A stretch of DNA of 5,767 nucleotides, from contig JAFNGM010000162.1 in the NCBI GenBank assembly GCA_017885225.1, positions 1,452 through 7,218 on the forward strand, written 5' to 3'. This document shows, piece by piece, positions 1-5,767 of this stretch. The translations under genes were made by a program, and so were the position numbers. The stretch's first letter is position 1, and every line of letters begins with the position of its first letter. Origin of the DNA: Syntrophaceae bacterium. GTDB taxonomy: Bacteria; Desulfobacterota; Syntrophia; Syntrophales; UBA2185. The notes under the pieces are model-generated. The model was not told the origin of the DNA. It did no database searches and worked only from the letters and a program-made list of their open reading frames with translations.

Positions 1-22
1 AAAATTGATATTACAATTGTTT

Positions 23-928
23 TCATTTTGTAAAACCTGCATCAGCCATGAGTCTGCGTATATCCAGCGGTTCACCTTTTGATTGATCACGCACGAGAGA
101 AAGGGCGCCCTGGGGACATTTGGATGTGCACACACCGCAGCCCATGCAGACATCTGTATCCACCGCGGTACGACCGTCTTTGGCCGACAAAGCTCCAAAT
201 TGACAAAAATCGATACAGGTCGCACAGCCAATGCACGTGTCGGAATCTTTCTTGCAGACATAGCCTGATGACGCGATCATGGGTGTTCCACCCCGATGGG
301 CATTAATGGCGCCGCAACAGCACGTGCAGCAGTTGCAGATGGTATAGAAGCGATCCAGCATGGCGTCCTTGAAAAATGCGTGGTGTACATGGCCGCGTGT
401 ATGCTCTGCCTGCAGAAGTTCGATACCTTCTTCCGGTGTAATCCGCCGGGACCGCTGTGGATGGTGTTCGACAATAAAGCTGGCAAATGGTTCACCAACA
501 ACCAGACAGACGTCAAGGGGTAGACAGGGGCTTGCACGTACTACCCGGCAGGGGCAGTCAATTACGGCAAGATGATCAGGATTTTGAAGGATGATATCCC
601 GCGCCCGCGCATACGGAATTATTTTTTCCAGATCGGTCAGCCGGACATCTTCGTTCACGGTGATTAGTTGTGTCGCCGCTTCCAGTGGAACGACCTTCCC
701 GTGATAGCCGTCAGCGAGTGAGTGTTTATTGTTCAATTCGGGAAACAGCACACGGGAGAGCCAGCGCAGCGGGCGGCCGATGATGCGGTTCAGGGGATGG
801 TTTCCCGTACCGATGCCGATGTAGAAGTAGGGCCACCTTCCGTACACATAACCGTGCAGCCGGTCCATCAGGGAATGCCCCGGCGTGCGGCGGGACTCTT
901 CAATAAAAGATCGCGTTGAAGATTTCAT
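23..928 (-). CDS. Cysteine-rich 4Fe-4S dicluster ferredoxin-like protein
   Basis: A 301-aa protein, probably a cytoplasmic electron carrier or an electron-transfer subunit; its partner is unknown. Two bacterial-ferredoxin motifs CxxCxxCxxxC lie at the C-terminus: Cys232/235/238/242 ([11 protein letters not shown]) and Cys261/264/267/271 ([12 protein letters not shown]), enough for two [4Fe-4S] clusters. Upstream are a CPC pair (Cys125/127), Cys135, Cys141, and a dense CNCCTCCCG cluster at 198-206, giving 19 Cys in all. The N-terminal ~120 residues contain an aromatic stretch ([14 protein letters not shown], 27-40) but no clear signal peptide or membrane helix. The start at 928 is chosen because its ATG overlaps the transketolase stop as ATGA. 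The frame stays open further upstream, but that part is Arg/Gly/Pro-rich shadow inside transketolase. I recall similar cysteine-rich ferredoxin-like proteins from anaerobic deltaproteobacteria but know no assigned function. The ferredoxin fold is secure and the role is not. The first motif ends in C-Q where C-P is more usual. Confidence 0.9.
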   Translation of the reverse strand: MKSSTRSFIEESRRTPGHSLMDRLHGYVYGRWPYFYIGIGTGNHPLNRIIGRPLRWLSRVLFPELNNKHSLADGYHGKVVPLEAATQLITVNEDVRLTDLEKIIPYARARDIILQNPDHLAVIDCPCRVVRASPCLPLDVCLVVGEPFASFIVEHHPQRSRRITPEEGIELLQAEHTRGHVHHAFFKDAMLDRFYTICNCCTCCCGAINAHRGGTPMIASSGYVCKKDSDTCIGCATCIDFCQFGALSAKDGRTAVDTDVCMGCGVCTSKCPQGALSLVRDQSKGEPLDIRRLMADAGFTK

Positions 929-2979
929 TGTGCCAGTTCTTTTACTGCCTTTACCATGTGTTCTGCCGTTATGCCGAATTTCTCGTACAACACCTTGGCG
1001 GGGGCGCTGGCGCCGAAGCCGTCCATGCCCACGACGGCGCCATCCAGGCCGACATAATGTTCCCAGCCCAGCTTGATGCCCGCTTCCACCGCAATACGGA
1101 TCCTGACGTCCGGAGGGAGTACCTGATCGCGGTATTCTGCCGGCTGGCGGTCGAAAATGTCCCAGCTCGGGAGAGAAATGACCCTTACCCGGCGGCCTTC
1201 GGACGCGAGGTTCCTGCCCGCCTCCAGGGCTATCAACACCTCTGAGCCGGTGCCGAGCAAGAGTATATCGGGCTTCGCGGGGGAAGAATCCCACAGTGTG
1301 TATCCACCCCGCTGAAGACCACTCGCCGGAGAGAGTTCCGACCGGCTCAGGACGGGAAGATTCTGGCGGGTAAAGATCAGTGCTGTAGGACCTGCTTGGT
1401 TAAGGAGGGCGGCCTTCCATGACTCCACAGCTTCATTGGCATCGGCAGGACGGATAACAGTCAGATTGGGCACGGCACGGAGATTCATGATATGTTCGAT
1501 GGGTTGATGCGTTGGCCCGTCTTCTCCCAATCCGATAGTGTCATGGGTAAACACAAACAGAATCCGTAATCCCATAAGCGCGGCCAAACGGATGGGAGGC
1601 CGCATGTAATCGGAGAATGTCAGAAATGTGGCCGTGTAGGGAATAATACCGCCGTGGAGGGCCATGCCGACGGCGATGGCGCCCATGGCGTGTTCCCGTA
1701 CGCCGAAATGGATGTTGCGTCCGTCATACCCCCATGCGCCGCCGACGGCACCCTGAGTGTTCTCCTGCGGCATGCCTGGTTTCTGAAAATCGCCCAGTCC
1801 TTTGAGCCAGGTGAAAGTGGAAGGATTGAGATCCGCCGATCCTCCCATGAGTTCCGGCAGAGAAGAAGCGAGAGTTTGCATGGCTGATTCCGAAGCCTTG
1901 CGGGTTGCCGTGTCTTTTGTTCCGTCAGGATATGAGGGGAGCTGAAATTCCCACCCGTCGGGAAGCCGTCCTTCCATAACGCGCGTGAATTCAGCGGCCA
2001 GTTCTGGAAATTCATTACGGTATTGTGTGAAATCTTTTTCCCACTGCTCCTCCCATTCCCGGCCACGGTCAAGGGAACTGCGGAAAAAGGCCAAGGCGTC
2101 ATCGGGAATGAAAAATGCGGGTTCCGTGGGCCATCCGAGGAATTTCTTTGCCGCCAGCACCTCCTCCGCACCGAGAGGTGAACCATGCGCTTCAAATGTT
2201 CCTTCTTTATGCGGCGCTCCGCAGCCGATGGTGGTGCGAATAAAAATAATCGAGGGTCGGGATGTCTCCGCCTTTGCATCCTGAAGGGCGCAATCAATCC
2301 AGGTACAATCGTTTCCATCTTCCACGGTGATCGTGTGCCACCCATATGCCTCGAATCTTTTTTCCACATCTTCCGTAAAAGTCAGCGATGTCGATCCGGC
2401 GAGGGATATGCAATTGTCATCATAGAGGACAATCAGTTTGCCGAGGCCGAGATGTCCGGCGAGTGAACATGCTTCGGCCGTTACGCCTTCCATCATATCC
2501 CCGTCGCTCGCGAATACATAGGTGAAGTGATCGATGATTGTGTGGTCGGGGCGATTATACATCGCCGCACAATGAGCTTCGGCGACGGCCATGCCCACGG
2601 CATTGCTGAGTCCCTGGCCAAGGGGGCCTGTGGTGAGCTCGACGCCGCAGCCGCAGTCACGTTCAGGGTGGCCCGGTGTTTTGCTTCCCCACTGGCGAAA
2701 CGACTTCAGATCGGAGAGCGTAAGGTCGTATCCTGTAAGATAGAGCATGGCGTACAGGAGCATCGAGGCGTGTCCCGCCGAAAGAACAAAACGGTCCCGG
2801 TCAGCCCATTGAGGATGTGCAGGATTGTGTTTCATGTGTCGCATCCAGAGGGTGTAGGCCATGGCTGCAGCTCCCATAGGCATTCCAGGGTGCCCGGATT
2901 TTGCTTTTTCCACGGCATCAACGGCGAGAAACCGGATGGTATTGATATGGCTGTCCTCAATATTTTTCTTGTCAGTCAT
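925..2979 (-). CDS. tkt: Transketolase
   Basis: Thiamine-diphosphate enzyme that moves two-carbon ketol units between sugar phosphates in the non-oxidative pentose phosphate pathway; cytoplasmic homodimer. The 684 aa cover the whole family length (about 660-690). Visible landmarks: SGHPG with His30; His70 (AGHAS); GPLGQG 118-123; the ThDP/metal motif from SDGDMMEG (158-165) to YDDN (186-189); His265; Arg360 and Ser387 in the phosphate site; catalytic Glu429 in GVREH; His479 and [11 protein letters not shown] (483-493); Arg538 (TRQNL). The C-terminal domain ends with [11 protein letters not shown]. Compared with E. coli TktA as I remember it, there are extra residues around 400-420 before GVREH, as in other members of this subtype. 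The ATG at 2979 has a GGAG Shine-Dalgarno 7 nt upstream. It is the first gene of a two-gene operon, and its stop overlaps the next start. No active-site residue is missing, so it should be functional. It is visibly GC-richer than the genes on the right. Confidence 0.98.
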   Translation of the reverse strand: MTDKKNIEDSHINTIRFLAVDAVEKAKSGHPGMPMGAAAMAYTLWMRHMKHNPAHPQWADRDRFVLSAGHASMLLYAMLYLTGYDLTLSDLKSFRQWGSKTPGHPERDCGCGVELTTGPLGQGLSNAVGMAVAEAHCAAMYNRPDHTIIDHFTYVFASDGDMMEGVTAEACSLAGHLGLGKLIVLYDDNCISLAGSTSLTFTEDVEKRFEAYGWHTITVEDGNDCTWIDCALQDAKAETSRPSIIFIRTTIGCGAPHKEGTFEAHGSPLGAEEVLAAKKFLGWPTEPAFFIPDDALAFFRSSLDRGREWEEQWEKDFTQYRNEFPELAAEFTRVMEGRLPDGWEFQLPSYPDGTKDTATRKASESAMQTLASSLPELMGGSADLNPSTFTWLKGLGDFQKPGMPQENTQGAVGGAWGYDGRNIHFGVREHAMGAIAVGMALHGGIIPYTATFLTFSDYMRPPIRLAALMGLRILFVFTHDTIGLGEDGPTHQPIEHIMNLRAVPNLTVIRPADANEAVESWKAALLNQAGPTALIFTRQNLPVLSRSELSPASGLQRGGYTLWDSSPAKPDILLLGTGSEVLIALEAGRNLASEGRRVRVISLPSWDIFDRQPAEYRDQVLPPDVRIRIAVEAGIKLGWEHYVGLDGAVVGMDGFGASAPAKVLYEKFGITAEHMVKAVKELAQ

Positions 2980-2986
2980 CTCACAG

Positions 2987-2990
2987 CTCC
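2987..2990 (-). promoter_or_regulatory. Shine-Dalgarno site of transketolase
   Basis: On the minus strand the bases read GGAG, followed by 7 nt and then ATG. This supports the chosen transketolase start at 2979. Confidence 0.7.
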
Positions 2991-3045
2991 ATTGGTTACC
3001 AAGGTTTTTGTTATAAGGCAGTTACTTTTTCAAGGATGAGCCTGA

Positions 3046-3074
3046 TGTATATACCAACACGGGCAGTAAGACAA
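3046..3074 (-). promoter_or_regulatory. Candidate sigma-70 promoter for the transketolase operon
   Basis: On the minus strand, TTGTCT (3074-3069) and TATACA (3051-3046) are separated by exactly 17 nt, each matching the consensus at 4 of 6 positions. Transcription would start near 3039 and leave a leader of about 60 nt before the transketolase ATG. A TATAAC lies closer to the gene but has no reasonable -35 at the right distance. Found by eye only. Confidence 0.35.
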
Positions 3075-3094
3075 GAGGATTAGAATTACAAAAC

Positions 3095-3123
3095 TTGACA
3101 AGGTCAATTTTTTTACATAAAAA
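3095..3123 (+). promoter_or_regulatory. Candidate sigma-70 promoter for the ABC operon
   Basis: A perfect TTGACA -35 box (3095-3100) is followed after 17 nt by TAAAAA (3118-3123, 4 of 6 matches to TATAAT). CATAAA at 3116-3121 is an alternative -10 with 15-nt spacing. The predicted start near 3130 gives a leader of about 60 nt before the ATG at 3193. The -35 box is also the left arm of a small dyad (TTGAC-N3-GTCAA, 3095-3107), so a regulator could bind here. The perfect -35 and correct spacing make this the best promoter candidate in the window. Confidence 0.5.
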
Positions 3124-3176
3124 GTCGATTCAGGCGTGCTCCGATGCGGGACGAAGCGAAAATACTTTTTCTTCTC

Positions 3177-3181
3177 AAGGA
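3177..3181 (+). promoter_or_regulatory. Probable ribosome binding site of the ABC ATPase gene
   Basis: AAGGA lies 11 nt before the ATG at 3193. The spacing is somewhat long but this is the only purine-rich site nearby. It supports 3193 over the GTG at 3136, which would add 19 residues not expected before the ABC domain. Confidence 0.45.
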
Positions 3182-3192
3182 TCTTTACCGCA

Positions 3193-3918
3193 ATGTCACT
3201 CACAATAAAAAGATTGTCCAAGCGTTATGGGACATTTACCGCCCTTTCAGAGATTGATCTCGATATCCGGACCGGCGAATCCGTTGGCCTCGTGGGCCTC
3301 AACGGTGCGGGAAAAACCACGCTTTTGAAAACAATCGTCGGACTTATCGTAAACTTCGAGGGGGAGGTGCTGGTTCATAATCGTGCGGCCAATGGCAGGG
3401 AGGCAAAATCACATATATCATTTCTCCCTGAGGATTTTTCTCCACCCCCTTATCTGACCGGATACGATTTTGTCTCCTATATGCTTCGCCTTTACGGCAG
3501 GCCATTATATAGAAACAACGTTGACGAATGTGCCGGGACACTTGAACTGCAGCAGAACATCCTTTCAAAACCAATAAGAACGTATTCTAAAGGTATGCGA
3601 CAGAAACTCGGCTTGATGGCTGCCATGCTGCCGGACACGGACGTTGTTGTGCTCGACGAACCATTGAGCGGTCTTGATCCGGGAGCGCGGATGCTCGTGA
3701 AGGACGCATTTAGTGCTCTCCGCACGAAAGGCAAAACGCTCTTCTTCTCTTCTCACATATTAACCGATCTCGAGGAAATAGCCGACAGACTTGTCATTAT
3801 CCATGAGGGGAAGATAATGTTAGATGGAACCCCGGAGGAACTGCGATCATACAGCGGGCGCTCCCTTGAAGATGCCTTCCTCAATGTGATTCGTCCGCAA
3901 CGGACGTCGGCATCATGA
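3193..3918 (+). CDS. ABC-2 type transporter ATP-binding protein
   Basis: A 241-aa cytoplasmic ATPase that should power the membrane protein encoded next to it. All nucleotide-binding elements are visible: Walker A GLNGAGKTT (35-43); LPED (78-81) where the Q-loop lies, in the PE form common in this exporter subfamily; signature SKGMRQ (132-137); Walker B VVVLDEP (151-157); D-loop SGLD (159-162); H-loop His188 in SSHI. The start at 3193 gives the normal N-terminus (MSLTIKRLSKRYG) directly before the first strand. A GTG at 3136 in the same frame would add a Lys/Phe-rich leader and is less likely. Length is typical for stand-alone ABC-2 ATPases. It opens a tight three-gene operon behind the candidate promoter at 3095. 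The family is certain. The substrate cannot be read from the sequence; NatA/YhaQ-like exporters and polymer or antibiotic exporters share these motifs. Confidence 0.95.
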   Translation: MSLTIKRLSKRYGTFTALSEIDLDIRTGESVGLVGLNGAGKTTLLKTIVGLIVNFEGEVLVHNRAANGREAKSHISFLPEDFSPPPYLTGYDFVSYMLRLYGRPLYRNNVDECAGTLELQQNILSKPIRTYSKGMRQKLGLMAAMLPDTDVVVLDEPLSGLDPGARMLVKDAFSALRTKGKTLFFSSHILTDLEEIADRLVIIHEGKIMLDGTPEELRSYSGRSLEDAFLNVIRPQRTSAS

Positions 3919-3941
3919 AAAAGGCAGCGGATTATTTATGA
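3915..3941 (+). other. 8-codon micro-ORF bridging ATPase and permease genes
   Basis: ATG at 3915 opens an 8-codon frame (MKKAADYL) whose start overlaps the ATPase stop (ATGA, 3915-3918) and whose TGA overlaps the permease start (ATGA, 3938-3941). It would let ribosomes pass from ATPase to permease by two successive termination-reinitiation steps. No clear Shine-Dalgarno precedes 3915, and the permease start has only a weak purine stretch (AAGGCAGCGG, 3921-3930). It could equally be chance. Confidence 0.25.
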
Positions 3942-4690
3942 GCAGAATTGGCATAGTTTCACTGTACACACTTCAGGAAGTGAGAAGGGATAGATTATTC
4001 TGGAGTCTTATCCCGTTAATGTGCGGCGCCCTCGCGCTCTCATTCTTCATGCGTGAAACCAGTATCGTCTCAGGAGAGGAAGCATTCAACCGTTCTTATA
4101 TTGCGCTTACCATGCTGGTGACCACAGCATTCGTTATGCTGCTCGTCGTAAGCTCGGTCTATCGGGAAATTGATTCCAAGGCAATTTACATGGTGATTAC
4201 CAAACCATTGTCGAGGTATGAATATGTATTCGGCAAGTTCATAGCCTTTTCGATTATCGCCATAGCCATAACCGTTATTTTCTTATCAGGTGCACTCGCC
4301 CTGGGGGTCGGCACTGCCAAATCTCTCGCCGTTCATTATAGTCTCTTCGGCCTGGAACAGATGATTATGATTATGGCAGCGCTCACAATCACGCTTGGTT
4401 TACGCTCTCTGCCGTCCTCCATTCTTGGAGTGGCAGGCTTTTATATCATCGGGCACAGCACAAAAAAGCTGGTGGACATCGGCATGCAAATGGCGCAGGA
4501 ATGGGTTCCCCTCCTGAAGGTATTTTACTATCTTTTTCCTTCCCTCAGTTTCTTTAATGCCCAGGCAGCGGTACTGGAAAAGGGCCTTGTTTCCTGGGCG
4601 GACATTCTTTTTCCCTCAGTATATGCCGGTGCGTACCTTGTCATTCTCTTTCTCATTTGTGTAATCGATATCAGGAAGAGGGATTTCTGA
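3938..4690 (+). CDS. ABC-2 type transporter permease
   Basis: A 250-aa integral inner-membrane protein, the probable channel partner of the ATPase just upstream. About six hydrophobic segments are visible, near residues 21-38, 54-74, 101-124, 136-156, 160-172 and 226-244. After the second comes the cytoplasmic motif YREIDSKAIY...ITKPLSRYEYVFGKF (75-101), which resembles the E-x-x-(S/R)-x-x-I-x-x-x-x-(T/S)-K-P-x-S-R-x-x-Y-x-x-GK pattern of ABC-2 permeases. The basic C-terminus RKRDF is also usual. The N-terminus (MSRIGIVSLYTLQEVRRDRLFW) has the normal amphipathic, basic lead-in before the first helix, supporting the ATG at 3938. It starts 19 bp after the ATPase stop, and its own stop overlaps the next ATG (TGATG). 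The transported substrate is unknown. Confidence is high for the permease family and low for any specific transport role. Confidence 0.92.
   Translation: MSRIGIVSLYTLQEVRRDRLFWSLIPLMCGALALSFFMRETSIVSGEEAFNRSYIALTMLVTTAFVMLLVVSSVYREIDSKAIYMVITKPLSRYEYVFGKFIAFSIIAIAITVIFLSGALALGVGTAKSLAVHYSLFGLEQMIMIMAALTITLGLRSLPSSILGVAGFYIIGHSTKKLVDIGMQMAQEWVPLLKVFYYLFPSLSFFNAQAAVLEKGLVSWADILFPSVYAGAYLVILFLICVIDIRKRDF
4673..4682 (+). promoter_or_regulatory. Shine-Dalgarno site deciding the start of the TPR-like gene
   Basis: AGGAAGAGGG ends 7 nt before the ATG at 4690. It supports that start over the in-frame ATG at 4657, which lies inside the permease gene and would add 11 residues. Confidence 0.65.
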
Positions 4691-5370
4691 TGCCTGCGAA
4701 AAGGGATATTATCAGCAAGGTTCTCTTCCCCTGGTTGCTTGTGCTTATGCTTATAGGACATGCCTTTCTTGTGAATACGGGGTGGAAATATGTGGAAGAA
4801 AAAAAGCCCTATCAAGTAGTTCCCACGTTGAATCTGGAATGGATGAAGCTCATTTCTTTAGACCAGGAAAGATTTATCAGCCTGCTCCTTTCGCTCTACC
4901 TTCTCGCTGCAGCCCCTGCCCAGTGTTATGAGTGGGACTATAGGGGATTGTTGTCCTACATGCGCGTGATTACAGGGCTTGACCCTTACAACAAGGGGCC
5001 TTTTTTCTTTGCCGTGCATTTTATGAGTTTCAGAACCGATACGGAGGGGCGAATGATTTTCAGCTATTTAGACGAGTCAAGGGAAAAATTCCCCGATGAT
5101 TGGAAACTTCCATGGCAGGCCTCTTATGTGGCGAAAGTACGATTCAAGGACGGTGATCTTGCCTACCATTATGCCCTTAAAGCGGCGAACGCACCCTATG
5201 CACCTCCGATTGTAAGAATACTCCCCGCGATATTAGTGCGAAACCTCGGTGATATTGAAACCGCGTATACATATTTGATCACCCTGCGGGAACACACGGC
5301 AGACCCCAAAGAGATCGAGGCAATAGATGGAGCACTCGAACAGCTGGAGAAACAATTTCCTCCACAATAA
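4690..5370 (+). CDS. Membrane-anchored TPR-like protein of the ABC operon
   Basis: A 226-aa protein with a basic N-terminus (MPAKRD) and one clear hydrophobic segment at about 11-29, with no obvious cleavage site. It probably acts as an inner-membrane anchor with the rest facing the periplasm. A second, weaker hydrophobic stretch (62-77) more likely packs as a helix. Residues ~85-225 look like degenerate tetratricopeptide helices: an ITGLDPYNKGP turn (94-103), then LDESREKFPDDWKLPW (127-142), GDLAYHYALKAANAP (155-169), GDIETAYTYLITL (187-199), and a final charged helix (205-221). The spacing of small and bulky residues and the LDP / FPDDW turns fit TPR-like solenoids, though the canonical consensus is weak. 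The start overlaps the permease stop (TGATG) and has a good Shine-Dalgarno, so it belongs to the exporter operon. It probably scaffolds or regulates the transporter. I know no named family with certainty. Confidence 0.75.
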   Translation: MPAKRDIISKVLFPWLLVLMLIGHAFLVNTGWKYVEEKKPYQVVPTLNLEWMKLISLDQERFISLLLSLYLLAAAPAQCYEWDYRGLLSYMRVITGLDPYNKGPFFFAVHFMSFRTDTEGRMIFSYLDESREKFPDDWKLPWQASYVAKVRFKDGDLAYHYALKAANAPYAPPIVRILPAILVRNLGDIETAYTYLITLREHTADPKEIEAIDGALEQLEKQFPPQ

Positions 5371-5373
5371 GAT

Positions 5374-5410
5374 GAACATTCCACAAATAGTGCTGCGTGG
5401 TGTGATGTTC
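5374..5410 (+). repeat. Weak inverted repeat after the ABC operon
   Basis: GAACAT (5374-5379) and ATGTTC (5405-5410) can pair across a 25-nt loop, with a few further imperfect pairs (CAC/GTG) inside. It begins 4 nt after the last stop of the operon. No T-run follows, so it is not a standard intrinsic terminator. It could mark the 3' end of the mRNA or mean nothing. Confidence 0.2.
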
Positions 5411-5419
5411 AGAAAGTTA

Positions 5420-5449
5420 TGGACATGAGTTAAAAAGTATGAGCATAAA
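5420..5449 (+). promoter_or_regulatory. Weak promoter-like sequence before the last gene
   Basis: TGGACA (5420-5425, 5 of 6 matches to the -35 consensus) and CATAAA (5444-5449, 4 of 6) are 18 nt apart. A start near 5456 would read through the 49-codon ORF into the membrane-protein gene at 5649. Low specificity in AT-rich DNA. Confidence 0.22.
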
Positions 5450-5470
5450 GCAACGCAAAAATCCGTGCCT

Positions 5471-5620
5471 ATGCAATACATTCGTGCGTACAACACGAAA
5501 TCCCTTAACAGAAGGATTGTTCTCTCGGCGAGGCCAGACAGGAGTTCAAAAAAGGTTATGGCGAAGCCGGAGGAGAAATCAGGATACGCCCCAGAGGCAA
5601 GTAAGATCGACACTACATAA
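5471..5620 (+). CDS. Doubtful 49-aa ORF, polar and basic
   Basis: ATG at 5471 opens a 49-codon frame ending in TAA at 5618. The product is hydrophilic and Lys/Arg/Ser-rich, with a C-terminal part KVMAKPEEKSGYAPEASK and no membrane segment, cysteine or motif that I recognise. No Shine-Dalgarno precedes it. The frame is open back to 5429 without a better start. An overlapping frame (5439-5630) gives an Arg-rich product that looks like a shadow. It sits between the ABC operon and the next gene and could be a small protein, the remnant of a decayed gene, or non-coding. Codon choice looks more protein-like here than in the overlapping frames, but this is a judgement by eye. Confidence 0.25.
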   Translation: MQYIRAYNTKSLNRRIVLSARPDRSSKKVMAKPEEKSGYAPEASKIDTT

Positions 5621-5648
5621 GAATGGCTAAAACACCCGGATCATCTTG

Positions 5649-5767
5649 ATGAGCAAACATCCCATCCTGAGATTATCGATACTGTTTTTTTTTATTGCTC
5701 TGGTAACCTATCTTTTTATTCACTATGACCTGTATACCTTCTTTTTAGATAAGGATAAGGTCATCAC
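5649..5767 (+). CDS. N-terminus of a membrane protein, possibly TVP38/DedA-like (partial)
   Basis: ATG at 5649 opens a frame that is still open at the window edge (39 complete codons). The visible part is a short basic head (MSKHPILR), a strongly hydrophobic helix at about 9-24 (LSILFFFIALVTYLFI), and then HYDLYTFFLDKDKVI. This layout, one helix followed by a short polar segment with a Y-x-x-F-x-x-K/R pattern, resembles the start of TVP38/TMEM64 (VTT-domain) membrane proteins, but the diagnostic domain lies outside the window. A GGA 8 nt upstream (5638-5640) is the only Shine-Dalgarno candidate. The codons for three consecutive Phe form a run of nine T, a possible slippage or sequencing-error site. 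The membrane call is good; the family call is a guess. Confidence 0.6.
   Translation, partial: MSKHPILRLSILFFFIALVTYLFIHYDLYTFFLDKDKVI

Larger units (their letters stand above)
5371..5648. other. Intergenic stretch of about 280 bp without a convincing gene
   Basis: Between the TPR-like gene and the membrane-protein gene I see only weak elements: the inverted repeat at 5374-5410, the promoter-like pair at 5420-5449, the doubtful 49-codon ORF, and a 6-bp stem TTCGTG/CACGAA with a 7-nt loop at 5481-5499. No riboswitch consensus, tRNA-like fold or T-tailed terminator was recognised. Confidence 0.5.

Noticed and set aside
1..22. Possible terminator after the ferredoxin-like gene
   Set aside because: Only an AT-rich tail with a CAATTG palindrome is visible. 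Too little sequence remains to see a stem and T-run.
929..1294. Upstream extension of the ferredoxin-like frame to 423 aa
   Set aside because: The extra 122 residues lie fully inside transketolase in another frame and are Arg/Gly/Pro-rich, as expected from a shadow. The ATGA overlap at 928 gives a normal start.
1620..2369. 249-codon same-strand open frame inside transketolase
   Set aside because: Out-of-frame reading of the transketolase gene with no motifs. The transketolase frame is intact throughout, so it does not indicate a frameshift.
2410..2421. Cys190 in the transketolase DDNCIS motif, where E. coli has Gly
   Set aside because: This position varies in transketolases (Gly, His, Lys and others). 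The metal-ligand Asn189 and other active-site residues are present.
2527..3039. 170-codon open frame antisense to the transketolase 5' region
   Set aside because: Its product has no recognisable domain, and it lies opposite the strongly conserved N-terminal transketolase codons. It is a typical GC-rich antisense shadow.
3030..3221. 63-codon minus-strand frame across the divergent intergenic region
   Set aside because: It starts inside the ABC ATPase gene in antisense, has no Shine-Dalgarno, and overlaps the predicted promoters.
3424..3435. ABC ATPase Q-loop lacks the glutamine (LPED)
   Set aside because: The L-P-E form is common in ABC-2 exporter ATPases and does not indicate a dead enzyme; Walker A and B, signature and H-loop are intact.
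5233..5613. 126-codon minus-strand frame opposite the TPR-like gene end and the gap
   Set aside because: The Cys/Phe/Leu-rich product without a family looks like an antisense shadow. It overlaps the well-supported plus-strand gene by over 130 bp.
5439..5630. 63-codon plus-strand frame in the gap
   Set aside because: The Arg/Gln/Thr-rich product has no motif and no good ribosome site, and it competes with the more protein-like frame at 5471.

Overview
The window looks like a chromosomal segment of an anaerobic Gram-negative bacterium, most plausibly a Desulfobacterota (former Deltaproteobacteria) member of the syntrophic or sulfate-reducing kind. This is inferred from the cysteine-rich polyferredoxin, from the transketolase subtype (SDGDMMEG and [10 protein letters not shown] motifs), and from an ABC-2 exporter followed by a membrane-anchored TPR-like protein. 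No marker gene fixes the taxonomy.

Layout. The left half (23-2979) is a minus-strand two-gene operon: transketolase (684 aa, complete), then a 301-aa protein with two C-terminal [4Fe-4S] ferredoxin motifs and an unusual upstream cysteine-rich region. The two genes overlap by 4 bp (ATGA), so they are probably translationally coupled. A 213-bp divergent intergenic region (2980-3192) holds promoter-like hexamers for both directions and several short dyads. The right half is a plus-strand operon of ABC-2 ATPase (3193-3918), ABC-2 permease (3938-4690) and TPR-like membrane-anchored protein (4690-5370). Spacing is very tight: an 8-codon micro-ORF bridges the first pair and a TGATG overlap joins the second. 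About 280 bp without a convincing gene follow (a 49-codon ORF and weak promoter-like and hairpin elements). A membrane-protein gene then starts at 5649 and runs off the window; it may be TVP38/DedA-like.

How the genes work together. Transketolase serves the non-oxidative pentose phosphate pathway. Its cotranscribed ferredoxin-like partner presumably handles electrons, but no pathway link can be read from the sequence. The ATPase and permease should form one exporter, with the TPR-like protein as an inner-membrane accessory. The substrate is unknown.

There is no CRISPR array, tRNA, rRNA, insertion sequence, integrase or toxin-antitoxin pair in view. Most of the window is ordinary. The parts worth a second look are the cysteine-rich ferredoxin domain, the bridging micro-ORF, and the gap after the ABC operon.
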